A DNA stretch of 64,000 nt from Micromonospora sp. MW-13 (GTDB lineage: Bacteria > Actinomycetota > Actinomycetes > Mycobacteriales > Micromonosporaceae), in the NCBI RefSeq assembly GCF_003434305.1, contig NZ_QKKX01000054.1:90012-154011 (forward strand), given 5' to 3'. The notes under the pieces were generated by a model, which saw only the letters and a list, made by a program, of their open reading frames with translations, was not told where the DNA came from and did no database searches. Below are positions 19,469 to 27,550 of the stretch, piece after piece (the stretch's first letter is position 1; every line of letters starts with the position of its first letter). The position numbers were made by a program, and so were the translations under genes.

Positions 19469-20308
19469 TCACTCGTGGCGGGCCTTCACCAGGGACGCGT
19501 ACACCACCACGTTGTCGGCGTATCCGGTCTCCCCGCCGACCCACCGGCCGCCGCAGGTGATCAGGCGCAGCCTGGGCCGGGTGAAGTCGCCGTATACCTC
19601 GCCCACCGGCAGTTCGTCCTTGTCGTAGCGGTGCACCGAGTCGACCTCGAACACCGCCACCGAGCGGTCCGCCCGGTGGACCTCGACCCGGTCGCCGGGG
19701 CGCAGCTCCTTCAGGCCGTGGAAGACCGCCGGCCCGGTCCGGGTGTCGACGTGGCCGACGATCACCGCCGGGCCGTACTGGCCGGGGGTCGGCCCCTGGT
19801 CGTACCAGCCGGCCTCCTGGGCGCGGGCGGCGTCGGGCACCCCGATGCTGCCGTCCGCCGCGATGCCGACGTCGTGCACCGGGGCGTCCAGGTCGATCGG
19901 GTCGCTGCTGATGGCGACCGGCCGGCTGGCCGGCAGCACCGGGAACTTCTTCGGCGGGGGCCGCAGCCCGGCGACGAACCGGTCCGGCAGCACGCTGTGC
20001 CCGGTCACCCGCTCGACGCCGAGCATGGTCACGATCAGCGCCATCAGGGCGGCGATGACCAGCACCGGGGCGCCGGGACCCCGGCCGGCCAGCCGCCACC
20101 GGGCCGCGCCCGGCCCGCCCCGGCCCGGGGCGACGGCCACCGGGCGGGTGTCCGGGTCGACCGTGGCGACGCTGGCCGAGAAGACCTGCCCGGCGGCCCG
20201 GGCGGCCCGGCCGCACCCCCGGGCCACCAGCCGGACCCCCGTCCGGAACCGGCCGGCGGTGCGGCGCGGCCTCCCGGCCGAGTCGGCACGCGTACGTCGG
20301 CGGGCCAT
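19469..20308 (-). CDS. Class F sortase
   Basis: A 279-residue membrane-anchored transpeptidase. A basic N-terminus precedes a membrane helix (APVLVIAALMALIVTML). The extracellular catalytic domain follows, with the active histidine in VIVGHVDTRTG, the cysteine in LRLITCGG and the arginine shortly before it in FTRPRLRL. Class F sortases are the actinobacterial type that cleave LPxTG-like signals and attach proteins to the envelope. The start is ATG 20308, 10 bp after the stop of the adjacent gene, so the two genes form an operon in which the upstream product is the obvious candidate substrate. Confidence 0.92.
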   Translation of the reverse strand: MARRRTRADSAGRPRRTAGRFRTGVRLVARGCGRAARAAGQVFSASVATVDPDTRPVAVAPGRGGPGAARWRLAGRGPGAPVLVIAALMALIVTMLGVERVTGHSVLPDRFVAGLRPPPKKFPVLPASRPVAISSDPIDLDAPVHDVGIAADGSIGVPDAARAQEAGWYDQGPTPGQYGPAVIVGHVDTRTGPAVFHGLKELRPGDRVEVHRADRSVAVFEVDSVHRYDKDELPVGEVYGDFTRPRLRLITCGGRWVGGETGYADNVVVYASLVKARHE

Positions 20309-20318
20309 GGCGACCTCG

Positions 20319-20843
20319 TCAGGAACGCGTCCCGGTACGCCGACGCGAGCCGAACGCCCCGAACCCGGCGGCCACGGCCGCCACCGCGAGGCCGCCCACG
20401 AGCAGCAGCGAGCCGGCGCCCCGGTCGCCGCCGGCCGTGCCGCCGCCACCGGTGTTGGGCCCCTTGCTCGGCTGGGCCATGTTCAGCACGTTGAGTGTGG
20501 TGGTCGCGGTGCCGCCGTTGCGGCAGCGCAGCTCGACGGGGTAGTCGCCGGGCTGCTTGTTGCCCGGGACGGTGACCGTCCCGGTCAGGAAGCCGTTGTC
20601 GGGCCGGAGCACGACCCGGCCGAAGGCGTCGGACTGCACGTCCGCCTGCCGGTTGTTGTCGTTGTCGCAGCTCGCCCGGATGCTGACCCGGCTGCCGGCC
20701 TGCACGCTGTTCGGCGTGACCTCGACGAAGGTGTTCTCCCCGGCCCGTGCCGGCGCGACCGTGGCCAGGACGAACGCTCCGACCAGGCCGAACACGGTCA
20801 GCACGGCCGACAGGACGCGATGTGACGCGGTGAGCCCCCGCAT
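20319..20843 (-). CDS. Secreted cell-envelope protein, probable sortase substrate
   Basis: The 174-residue product starts with a Sec signal peptide (RVLSAVLTVFGLVGAFVLATVAPARA). A beta-rich domain of about 90 residues follows (FVEVTPNSVQAGSRVSIRAS, then DYPVELRCRNG) with two cysteines that could form a disulfide. The C-terminus has a Gly-rich stretch containing PNTGGGG, a hydrophobic helix and an RRR tail, the layout of a cell-wall sorting signal, although the motif departs from canonical LPxTG. ATG 20843 has a strong GGGAGGGGG site. Being cotranscribed with the sortase supports a substrate role; no adhesive or enzymatic function is evident. Confidence 0.78.
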   Translation of the reverse strand: MRGLTASHRVLSAVLTVFGLVGAFVLATVAPARAGENTFVEVTPNSVQAGSRVSIRASCDNDNNRQADVQSDAFGRVVLRPDNGFLTGTVTVPGNKQPGDYPVELRCRNGGTATTTLNVLNMAQPSKGPNTGGGGTAGGDRGAGSLLLVGGLAVAAVAAGFGAFGSRRRTGTRS

Positions 20844-21032
20844 GATTCCCCCCTCCCGGTGCCGGGCACCGGAATCCTCCCCCGGGTAGTCCGTCCTGCA
20901 TTCCCCACGGGGTCGGGGCAAACCCGCCGTCGGCGGCGCGGCGGGCCGGGATGCCGACCGGGTGCGGTCCGGGACGCGGGCGCCACTCGGTTCTGATGAC
21001 GCAGACGACTCAGCTCCATAGGCGGGCGGGCG

Positions 21033-21491
21033 CTACCGCTGGGCGGGCGGCTCGCCGTCCAGCAGGGTGACGGGGTGCCAGTCGAGGGGGGTGGACAGCA
21101 CCATGGTGCTCGACGGCTGGCCGTACGGGGCGAGCCGGTCGATCACCCGCTCGAACTCGCCGATCGACCCGGTCGCGACCTTGAGCATGCTGCACGCGTC
21201 GCCGGTGATCCGGTGGATCTCCAGGATCTCCGGCCAGTGCGTCACCTCCGGGTCGTGCAGGATGCAGCGGGACCCGTAGCAGGACATCCGGATCAGGGCG
21301 ACCACGGAGCGGCCGGCCCGGGCCAGGTCGACGTGGGCGCGGTAGCCGGTGATCACCCCCGACTCCTCCAGCCGGCGGACCCGCTCGGCCACCGCCGGTG
21401 GCGACAGGTGCACCCGGCGGGACAGCTCGCTGAACGACAACCGGGCGTCGGCCTGGAGCTCGCGCAGCAGGGCCCAGTCCATGTGGTCCAC
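21033..21491 (-). CDS. Lrp/AsnC family regulator, likely controlling the kynurenine operon
   Basis: A 152-residue feast/famine regulator. The N-terminal winged helix-turn-helix (about 4-60) includes LLRELQADARLSFSELSRRV and SPPAVAERVRRLEESGVI. The C-terminal RAM ligand-binding domain follows with the GDACSMLKV turn. It is transcribed divergently from the tryptophan-degradation operon, the usual arrangement of KynR-type regulators that respond to kynurenine; this ligand is an inference. The start is GTG 21491, 6 nt after GGAAGG; ATG 21482 is the alternative. It probably autoregulates through sites in the 145-bp shared intergenic region. Confidence 0.88.
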   Translation of the reverse strand: MDHMDWALLRELQADARLSFSELSRRVHLSPPAVAERVRRLEESGVITGYRAHVDLARAGRSVVALIRMSCYGSRCILHDPEVTHWPEILEIHRITGDACSMLKVATGSIGEFERVIDRLAPYGQPSSTMVLSTPLDWHPVTLLDGEPPAQR

Positions 21492-21508
21492 GCCTGACCT
21501 TCCTTCCC

Positions 21509-21528
21509 GAAACCCCGAAGGGGTGTTC
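21509..21528. promoter_or_regulatory. Near-palindrome between the Lrp gene and kynA (candidate operator)
   Basis: ACCCC-GAA-GGGGT forms a perfect core, flanked by CGAA and TTCG with a one-base bulge. It lies 18 bp upstream of the Lrp-type regulator start and about 110 bp before kynA. Position suits a divergent operator; identity with an Lrp box is not shown. Confidence 0.4.
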
Positions 21529-21636
21529 GCCTTTGTCGTCGCAGGTCGGAGGCCAGTAGTGCCGTCGATCCGGCATTCCATTCGCCCCTTCCACCAGGGC
21601 ACCATGACGTTACCCGGCTGATGGAGGAGACGACAG

Positions 21637-22539
21637 GTGGAGCAGACGGACCTGCGGGCCCCCGCGCTGGCCGCGGCGGTTCGTCCGGCGACCCCGCAGC
21701 AGCGGGCGGCCCGGGCGGCCCGCAACGGCGGCGAACCGACGCTGGAGTTCGCCGAGCGGGTGCCCTACGACGCGTATGTGCACGCCAGCACCCTGCACGG
21801 GTTGCAGCAGCCGCTCAGCGACGACCCGGGCGAGATGTCCTTCCTGATGGTCAGCCAGATCATGGAGCTGTACTTCGGGCTGACCTGCCACGAACTGCGC
21901 GAGGCGCAGCGCTGCCTGCGCGCCGACCGGGTCTGGGAAGCGCTGGCCCCGCTGCGCCGTGCGGCCATGCACCTGGAAGGGCTCAACGCGGCCTGGAAGG
22001 GGCTGCGCTGGATGACCCCGGCCGACTTCAACCGGTTCCGCAACCTGCTCGGCGAGGGCTCCGGCTTCCAGTCGGCGATGTACCGGCACCTGGAGTTCCT
22101 GCTCGGCCTGCGCGACGTGACCCTGATCCGGCCGTTCCGCCGGCAGGCCGAGGTGTACGCCGAGCTGCGCGACACCCTGGCCGCCCCGAGCGTCTGGGAC
22201 GACGTGGTCGCCCTGCTGGCCCGGCGTGGCTTCGACGTCCCCGGCGAGGTGCTGGAGCGGGACGTCGCCGAGGAGCACCGGCCGGACCCGGCCGTGGAGG
22301 CCGCCTGGGTGGCCGTGTACGGCGACGACGGCCCGGACAACCACCTGCGCCTGCTCGGCGAGGCGCTGGCCGAGGTGGCCGAGCAGTTCGGCGACTGGCG
22401 GTGGAACCACGTCAAGGCGGTGCAGCGGGCGATGGGCGCCAAGGTCGGCAGCGGCGGCTCGGCCGGCCTCGCCTGGTTGCAGCGCAGCATGGCCCGGGTG
22501 GTCTTCCCGGAGCTGTGGTCGGCCCGGACGGCGATGTGA
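21637..22539 (+). CDS. kynA: Tryptophan 2,3-dioxygenase
   Basis: A heme enzyme that inserts O2 into L-tryptophan to give N-formylkynurenine, the first step of the pathway. The 300-residue length and the segments VPYDAYVHASTLHGLQQPLS, EMSFLMVSQIMELYFGLT and WRWNHVKAVQRAMGAKVGSGG (containing the heme-ligand histidine region) are characteristic. GTG 21637 is preceded by GGAGGAG at 7 nt. It heads the operon; kynU begins 14 bp after its stop. The expected kynB formamidase is not inserted here. Confidence 0.96.
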   Translation: MEQTDLRAPALAAAVRPATPQQRAARAARNGGEPTLEFAERVPYDAYVHASTLHGLQQPLSDDPGEMSFLMVSQIMELYFGLTCHELREAQRCLRADRVWEALAPLRRAAMHLEGLNAAWKGLRWMTPADFNRFRNLLGEGSGFQSAMYRHLEFLLGLRDVTLIRPFRRQAEVYAELRDTLAAPSVWDDVVALLARRGFDVPGEVLERDVAEEHRPDPAVEAAWVAVYGDDGPDNHLRLLGEALAEVAEQFGDWRWNHVKAVQRAMGAKVGSGGSAGLAWLQRSMARVVFPELWSARTAM

Positions 22540-22553
22540 ACGAGGAGCACGAC

Positions 22554-23870
22554 ATGAACACGCAGGACCGGGCCGCGACGCGCCCCTCGGAGCAGGAGGC
22601 GCACCGCCTCGACCAGGCCGATCCCGGGCACCGGCAGCTGTTCCACGTGCCGCCGGCCGACGGCGGGCGCTACCCGGAGGCCGCGTACCTGGCCGGCAAC
22701 TCGCTCGGCCTGCAACCCCGGGCCACCCGGGACGAGCTGCTCGCCGACCTGGACGCGTGGGGCCGGCTCGGCGTCGAGGGGCACCTGGAGGCGGACCGGC
22801 CCTGGCTGCCGTACCACGAGCTGTTGACCGGGCCGGTCGCGCGACTGGTCGGCGCCCGGCCCGCGGAGGCCGTGGTGATGAACTCCCTCACGGTCAACCT
22901 GCACCTGCTGATGGTCGGCTTCTACCGGCCGGCGGGCAGGCGGACCCGGATCGTCATCGAGGACAGCGCCTTTCCCTCGGACAGCTACGCGGTGCGCAGC
23001 CAGGCCCGCCTCCACGGCCTCGACCCCGACACCGCCGTGGTCCGCCTGCGCCCGCGCGACGGCGAGGAGACCCTGCGCACCGCCGACGTGCTGGACTTCC
23101 TGGCCGCCGAGGGCGACACCGTCGCGCTGGTGCTGCTCGGTGGGGTCAACTACCTCACCGGCGAGCTGATGGACATCCCCGCGATCACCGCCGCGGGCCG
23201 GGCCGCCGGGGCGGTGGTCGGCTGGGACCTGGCGCACGCGGCCGGAAACGTCCCACTGGCGCTGCACGACTGGGACGTCGACTTCGCGGCCTGGTGCTCC
23301 TACAAGTACCTCAACTCCGGCCCGGGGGCGCTGGCCGGCGTCTTCGTCCACGAGCGCCACCTCGGCCGGGCCGACCTGATCCGCTTCGAGGGCTGGTGGA
23401 GCACCGAGGCGGCCACCCGGTTCGAGATGGCCCCGGTGTCCCGGCCGCCGGCCACCGCGGAGGCGTGGCAGGTCTCCAACCCGCCGATCTTCGCGATGGG
23501 CCCGGTGCGGACCTCGCTGGAGCTGTTCGACTCGGTCGGCATGCCGGCGCTGCGGGAGCGCAGCGTGCGGCTCACCGGATACCTGGAGCGGCTGCTCGAC
23601 GAGGTCACCGCCGACCGGCCGCTGCGGGTGGTCACCCCGCGCGAGCCGGAGCGCCGGGGCTGCCAGCTCTCGGTCCGTATCGGCGCGGGCAGTGCGGGCG
23701 AGCTGACCAAGCGGCTGCGGCACGAGCACGGCGTGATCGCCGACGCCCGGGAGCCGGACGTCGTCCGGTTCGCCCCGGTGCCGCTGTATTCGACGTACCA
23801 CGACTGCTGGCGGGTCGCCGACGCGCTGGCCGCGACCGTGGAGAGGCACACCGGTGAGCGCGAGGAGTGA
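22554..23870 (+). CDS. kynU: Kynureninase
   Basis: A PLP enzyme of 438 residues that cleaves kynurenine or 3-hydroxykynurenine to (3-hydroxy)anthranilate plus alanine. The PLP lysine is in WCSYKYLNSGPG; the preceding GWDLAHAAGNV supplies the PLP-contact aspartate, and LAGNSLGLQP is the family N-terminal signature. Length is normal. ATG 22554 has GAGGAG upstream. The next gene begins immediately, with potential starts that overlap its stop. Confidence 0.96.
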   Translation: MNTQDRAATRPSEQEAHRLDQADPGHRQLFHVPPADGGRYPEAAYLAGNSLGLQPRATRDELLADLDAWGRLGVEGHLEADRPWLPYHELLTGPVARLVGARPAEAVVMNSLTVNLHLLMVGFYRPAGRRTRIVIEDSAFPSDSYAVRSQARLHGLDPDTAVVRLRPRDGEETLRTADVLDFLAAEGDTVALVLLGGVNYLTGELMDIPAITAAGRAAGAVVGWDLAHAAGNVPLALHDWDVDFAAWCSYKYLNSGPGALAGVFVHERHLGRADLIRFEGWWSTEAATRFEMAPVSRPPATAEAWQVSNPPIFAMGPVRTSLELFDSVGMPALRERSVRLTGYLERLLDEVTADRPLRVVTPREPERRGCQLSVRIGAGSAGELTKRLRHEHGVIADAREPDVVRFAPVPLYSTYHDCWRVADALAATVERHTGEREE

Positions 23871-23916
23871 GCCGGGGTTGCGAGCCCCGCAGTCGCGAAC
23901 GAAAGGCGGGCTGAGC

Positions 23917-25254
23917 ATGAACGCGGAACGGGACGAGATCGCCGTCGTCGGGGCCGGGCTCGCCGGCTGCCTGCTGGCCTGCTTCCTGGCCCGGCGCGGG
24001 TACCGGGTGGCGCTCTACGAGCGGCGGCCCGACCCGCGCACCGGGAAGGCCGAGCGGGGCCGCTCGATCAACCTGGCGCTGTCCGAGCGCGGGCTCGACG
24101 CGCTGCGCCGGATCGGCCTGGACGGCCAGGTGATGGCGGACGCGCTGCCGATGCGCGGCCGGATGATCCACCCGGTCGCGGGGGAGCCGCAGTTCCAGTC
24201 GTACAGCGCCGCGGGGGACCTGGCGATCAACTCGATCAGCCGGGGCGCGCTGAACAACGCCCTGCTCACCGCCGCCACCACGCTGCCCGGGGTGCGTGTC
24301 GCGTTCGACCACCGGCTCGTCGGGCTCGACCCGATCACCGGGGAGATGGCCTTCGAGACGCCGCAGGGCAAGGTCACGGCCACCGCGCCGGTCGTCCTCG
24401 GCGCCGACGGGGCCGGCTCGGCGGTGCGCGGGCAACTCCTCGCGTACGGGGCGCTGAGTGAGAGCCTCGACTTCCTCGACTACGGCTACAAGGAGCTGAC
24501 CATCCCGGCGCTCGGCGGCGAGTTCGCCCTCGACCCGGCGGCGCTGCACATCTGGCCGCGCGGCACCTCGATGATGATCGCCCTGCCCAACCCGGACCGC
24601 TCCTTCACCTGCACGCTGTTCTGGCCCACCCACGGCACCGCGAGCTTCGCCTCGCTGAGCAGCCCGGCGGCGATCGAGCGGCACTTCGCCACCCACTACC
24701 CGGACCTGGTCCCGCTCGCCCCCAACCTGGTCGACGACTACCAGCACAACCCGATCGGGGTGCTCGGCACGGTCCGCTGCGCCCCGTGGCAGGCGAACGG
24801 GCGGGTCGGCCTCGTCGGCGACGCCGCGCACGCCATCGTGCCCTTCTACGGCCAGGGCGCGAACTGCGCCTTCGAGGACGTGGTGGTGCTCGACCGCTGC
24901 CTCGACGAGTGCGGCGACGACTGGGCGGCGGCGCTGCCGCTGTTCCAGGCGCGGCGGCAGGACGACACGGAGGCGATCGCCCGGATGGCGCTGACCAACT
25001 TCGTGGAGATGCGCGACAAGGTGGCCTCCCCGGTGTTCCAGGCCCGGCGCGGGCTGGACCACACGCTGGAGCGGGCCCTGCCCGGCCGGTACGTCTCGCA
25101 GTACGAGCTGGTCTCCTTCTCCACCACCCCGTACGCGCAGGTGCGGCGGCGGGTCCGCCGCCAGCAGGCGGTGCTCGGCGCGGTGGCCGCCACGGCGGCG
25201 ACGCTGCTGGTCGGCGCGGTCGGCGCGGCACTCGCCCGGGGGTGGCGGCGATGA
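23917..25254 (+). CDS. kmo: Kynurenine 3-monooxygenase
   Basis: An FAD-dependent aromatic hydroxylase of 445 residues that converts kynurenine to 3-hydroxykynurenine with NADPH and O2. The Rossmann loop is VVGAGLAGCLLA; the DG motif appears as VLGADGAGSAVRG and the FAD ribityl motif as VGLVGDAAHAIVPFYGQGAN. The C-terminus ends with a hydrophobic helix (VLGAVAATAATLLVGAVG) and an RGWRR tail, like the membrane-associating tail of eukaryotic KMO. ATG 23917 is used; an in-frame start at 23854 overlapping kynU is possible. The stop overlaps the following ATG. Confidence 0.95.
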   Translation: MNAERDEIAVVGAGLAGCLLACFLARRGYRVALYERRPDPRTGKAERGRSINLALSERGLDALRRIGLDGQVMADALPMRGRMIHPVAGEPQFQSYSAAGDLAINSISRGALNNALLTAATTLPGVRVAFDHRLVGLDPITGEMAFETPQGKVTATAPVVLGADGAGSAVRGQLLAYGALSESLDFLDYGYKELTIPALGGEFALDPAALHIWPRGTSMMIALPNPDRSFTCTLFWPTHGTASFASLSSPAAIERHFATHYPDLVPLAPNLVDDYQHNPIGVLGTVRCAPWQANGRVGLVGDAAHAIVPFYGQGANCAFEDVVVLDRCLDECGDDWAAALPLFQARRQDDTEAIARMALTNFVEMRDKVASPVFQARRGLDHTLERALPGRYVSQYELVSFSTTPYAQVRRRVRRQQAVLGAVAATAATLLVGAVGAALARGWRR

Positions 25255-26759
25255 GCGTGACCTGGGATCCCGGCCTGATGGCCGGGCGGGCGACCCGCGG
25301 GCCGGGGCTGCTGCGGCACTTCGTGGGCGGGGAGTTCGTCGCCGCCGGCCGGCGGTTCACCAAGCGGAGTCCCGTGACAGGGGAGCCGGTGTTCGAGGTG
25401 GTGGAGGCCGATCGGTCGACGGTGGACGACGCGGTGGCCGCCGCCCGGGCGGCGCTGCGTGGGCCGTGGGGCCGGATGGGTGAGCGGGAGCGCGCCGAGG
25501 TGCTGCGTCGGGTCGCCGACGAGTTGGAGCGCCGGTTCGACGACCTGGTGACGGCCGAGGTGGCGGACACGGGTAAGTCGATCTCGCAGGCCCGGACGCT
25601 GGACGTTCCGCGTGGGGCGGCGAACTTCCGGGCGTTCGCGGAGATCGTGGCGACGGCGCCGACGGAGTCGTTCACCACGGTCACCCCGTCCGGCGGGCGG
25701 GCGTTGAACTACGCGGTGCGAAAGCCGGTGGGTGTGGTCGCGGTGGTGGTGCCGTGGAACCTGCCGCTGCTGTTGCTGACGTGGAAGGTCGCTCCGGCGT
25801 TGGCCTGCGGCAACGCGGTGGTGGTCAAGCCGAGTGAGGAGACGCCCGCTTCGGCGACCCTGCTGGCCGAGGTGATGGCGGCGGCTGGGGTGCCGGACGG
25901 GGTGTTCAACCTGGTGCACGGGTTCGGCCCGGATTCGGCGGGGGAGTTCCTGACCCGGCACCCGGGGGTGGACGCCATCACCTTCACTGGTGAGTCGTCG
26001 ACCGGCGGGGCGATCATGCGGGCGGCGGCGGACGGGGTGAAGGCGGTCTCGTTCGAGCTGGGCGGGAAGAACGCCGGCCTGGTCTTCGCCGACGCCGACC
26101 TGGACGCGGCGGTCGCGGGTTCGGTGCGGTCGAGCTTCACCAACGGCGGTCAGGTCTGCCTGTGCACGGAACGGATCTACGTGCAGCGCCCGGTGTTCGA
26201 CGAGTTCGTCGAGCGGTTGGCGAAGGCCGCCGACGGCCTGGCGTACGGGTGGCCGGCGGACGAGGCGACCGTGAACATGCCACTGATCTCCCAACAGCAC
26301 CGCAGGAAGGTGCTCGGCTACCACGACCTGGCCCGCGCCGAGGGCGCGCAGGTGCTCGCAGGGGGCGGCCGGCCCACGTTCGGCGACGCCCGCGACGGTG
26401 GCGCGTACGTGCGGCCGACCGTGCTCACCGGCCTCGGTCCGGATGCCCGGACCAACCGGGAGGAGATCTTCGGGCCGGTGGTGCACGTGGCTCCGTTCGA
26501 CGTCGAGGAGGAGGCGTACGCGCTGGCCAACGGCTCGGAGTACGGCCTGGCGGCGACGGTGTGGACCCGGGACGTGGGTCGGGCGCACCGGGCGGGGGCA
26601 CGGCTGGACGCCGGGATCGTCTGGGTCAACACGTGGTTCCTGCGGGACCTGCGCACCCCGTTCGGCGGGGTGAAGGCGTCCGGCATCGGTCGGGAGGGCG
26701 GCGTGCACTCCCTGGACTTCTACTCCGAACTCACCAACGTCTGCGTGGACCTGACATGA
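25251..26759 (+). CDS. amnC: 2-aminomuconic 6-semialdehyde dehydrogenase
   Basis: An NAD-dependent aldehyde dehydrogenase of 502 residues. The catalytic cysteine is C303 in NGGQVCLCTER, the general base glutamate lies in FELGGKNAG, and the cofactor loop is FTGESSTGG. The closest type, by these motifs and context, is the ALDH8-like enzyme oxidising 2-aminomuconate semialdehyde to 2-aminomuconate. It takes the product of the ACMS decarboxylase at the end of this operon. ATG 25251 overlaps the kmo stop (ATGA), and its own stop overlaps the hydratase start. Substrate assignment rests on operon content. Confidence 0.9.
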   Translation: MSVTWDPGLMAGRATRGPGLLRHFVGGEFVAAGRRFTKRSPVTGEPVFEVVEADRSTVDDAVAAARAALRGPWGRMGERERAEVLRRVADELERRFDDLVTAEVADTGKSISQARTLDVPRGAANFRAFAEIVATAPTESFTTVTPSGGRALNYAVRKPVGVVAVVVPWNLPLLLLTWKVAPALACGNAVVVKPSEETPASATLLAEVMAAAGVPDGVFNLVHGFGPDSAGEFLTRHPGVDAITFTGESSTGGAIMRAAADGVKAVSFELGGKNAGLVFADADLDAAVAGSVRSSFTNGGQVCLCTERIYVQRPVFDEFVERLAKAADGLAYGWPADEATVNMPLISQQHRRKVLGYHDLARAEGAQVLAGGGRPTFGDARDGGAYVRPTVLTGLGPDARTNREEIFGPVVHVAPFDVEEEAYALANGSEYGLAATVWTRDVGRAHRAGARLDAGIVWVNTWFLRDLRTPFGGVKASGIGREGGVHSLDFYSELTNVCVDLT

Positions 26760-27550
26760 CCGACATCGAGTTGGCCGCCGGCGAGCTGCTCCAGGCACGC
26801 GAGTCCGGCAAACCCTGCCCGCCGCTGCGCGGCCGGCTGCTGCCCGAGGGGGACGTCGCCTCGGCGTACCGGGTGCAGCAGCACCAGGTCCGGCGGTGGC
26901 TGGACGCCGGGCACCGCCGGACCGGCGCGAAGATCGGCCTGACCTCTCGGGCGGTGCAGGAGAACCTCGGGGTGCACCAGCCCGACTTCGGGGTGCTGCT
27001 GGACAGCATGGCGGTGCCCGACGGTGACGAGATCGCGACGGACCGGCTGCTCCAGCCCCGGGTCGAGGCGGAGATCGCCTTCGTGCTCGGTGCGGACCTG
27101 CCCGAGGAGCGGGTCACCACCGTCGACGTCATTCGGGCGGTCGACCACCTGCTGCCGGCCATCGAGATCGTCGACTCCCGGGTCGCCGGCTGGGACATCT
27201 CCATCGTGGACACCGTCGCCGACAACGCCTCCAGCGGCCTGTTCGTGCTCGGCACCACGCCCCGCCGGCTGGCCGACGTGGACCTGCGGCTGGCCGGCAT
27301 GGTCCTCGAACACGCCGGGGAACCGGTCTCGGTCGGCGCCGCGGCGGCCTGCATGGGCAACCCGCTGCACGCGGTGGCCTGGCTCGCGCAGACCATGGCC
27401 CGATCCGGTGATTCGCTGCGGACCGGGGACGTGGTGCTCTCCGGAGCGCTCGGCCCGATGGTGCCGGTCACTCCCGGCGCCTCGTACGAGGCGCGGATCT
27501 CCGGGCTCGGTTCGGTCCGGGCCTGTTTCTCGAAGGGGGACGCGGCATGA
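26756..27550 (+). CDS. 2-oxopent-4-enoate (2-hydroxypentadienoate) hydratase
   Basis: A 264-residue member of the fumarylacetoacetate hydrolase-like hydratase/decarboxylase family (MhpD/DmpE type). The signature GAKIGLTSRAVQENLGVHQPDFGVL, the metal-ligand region PRVEAEIAFVL and IEIVDSRVAGW are clear. It adds water to 2-oxopent-4-enoate, giving 4-hydroxy-2-oxovalerate. The QPDFGVL form distinguishes it from the paralogous decarboxylase at 29600. The start ATG 26756 overlaps the upstream stop, and the following gene overlaps its stop as ATGA. Confidence 0.92.
   Translation: MTDIELAAGELLQARESGKPCPPLRGRLLPEGDVASAYRVQQHQVRRWLDAGHRRTGAKIGLTSRAVQENLGVHQPDFGVLLDSMAVPDGDEIATDRLLQPRVEAEIAFVLGADLPEERVTTVDVIRAVDHLLPAIEIVDSRVAGWDISIVDTVADNASSGLFVLGTTPRRLADVDLRLAGMVLEHAGEPVSVGAAAACMGNPLHAVAWLAQTMARSGDSLRTGDVVLSGALGPMVPVTPGASYEARISGLGSVRACFSKGDAA

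Noticed and set aside
21765..23918. A 717-codon antisense frame across kynA and kynU
   Set aside because: Shadow frame of strongly conserved enzymes, with no recognisable domain.
24786..25250. Extension of the aldehyde dehydrogenase upstream to 24786
   Set aside because: It would overlap kmo in another frame; the ATG at 25251 overlaps the kmo stop and gives the normal family N-terminus.
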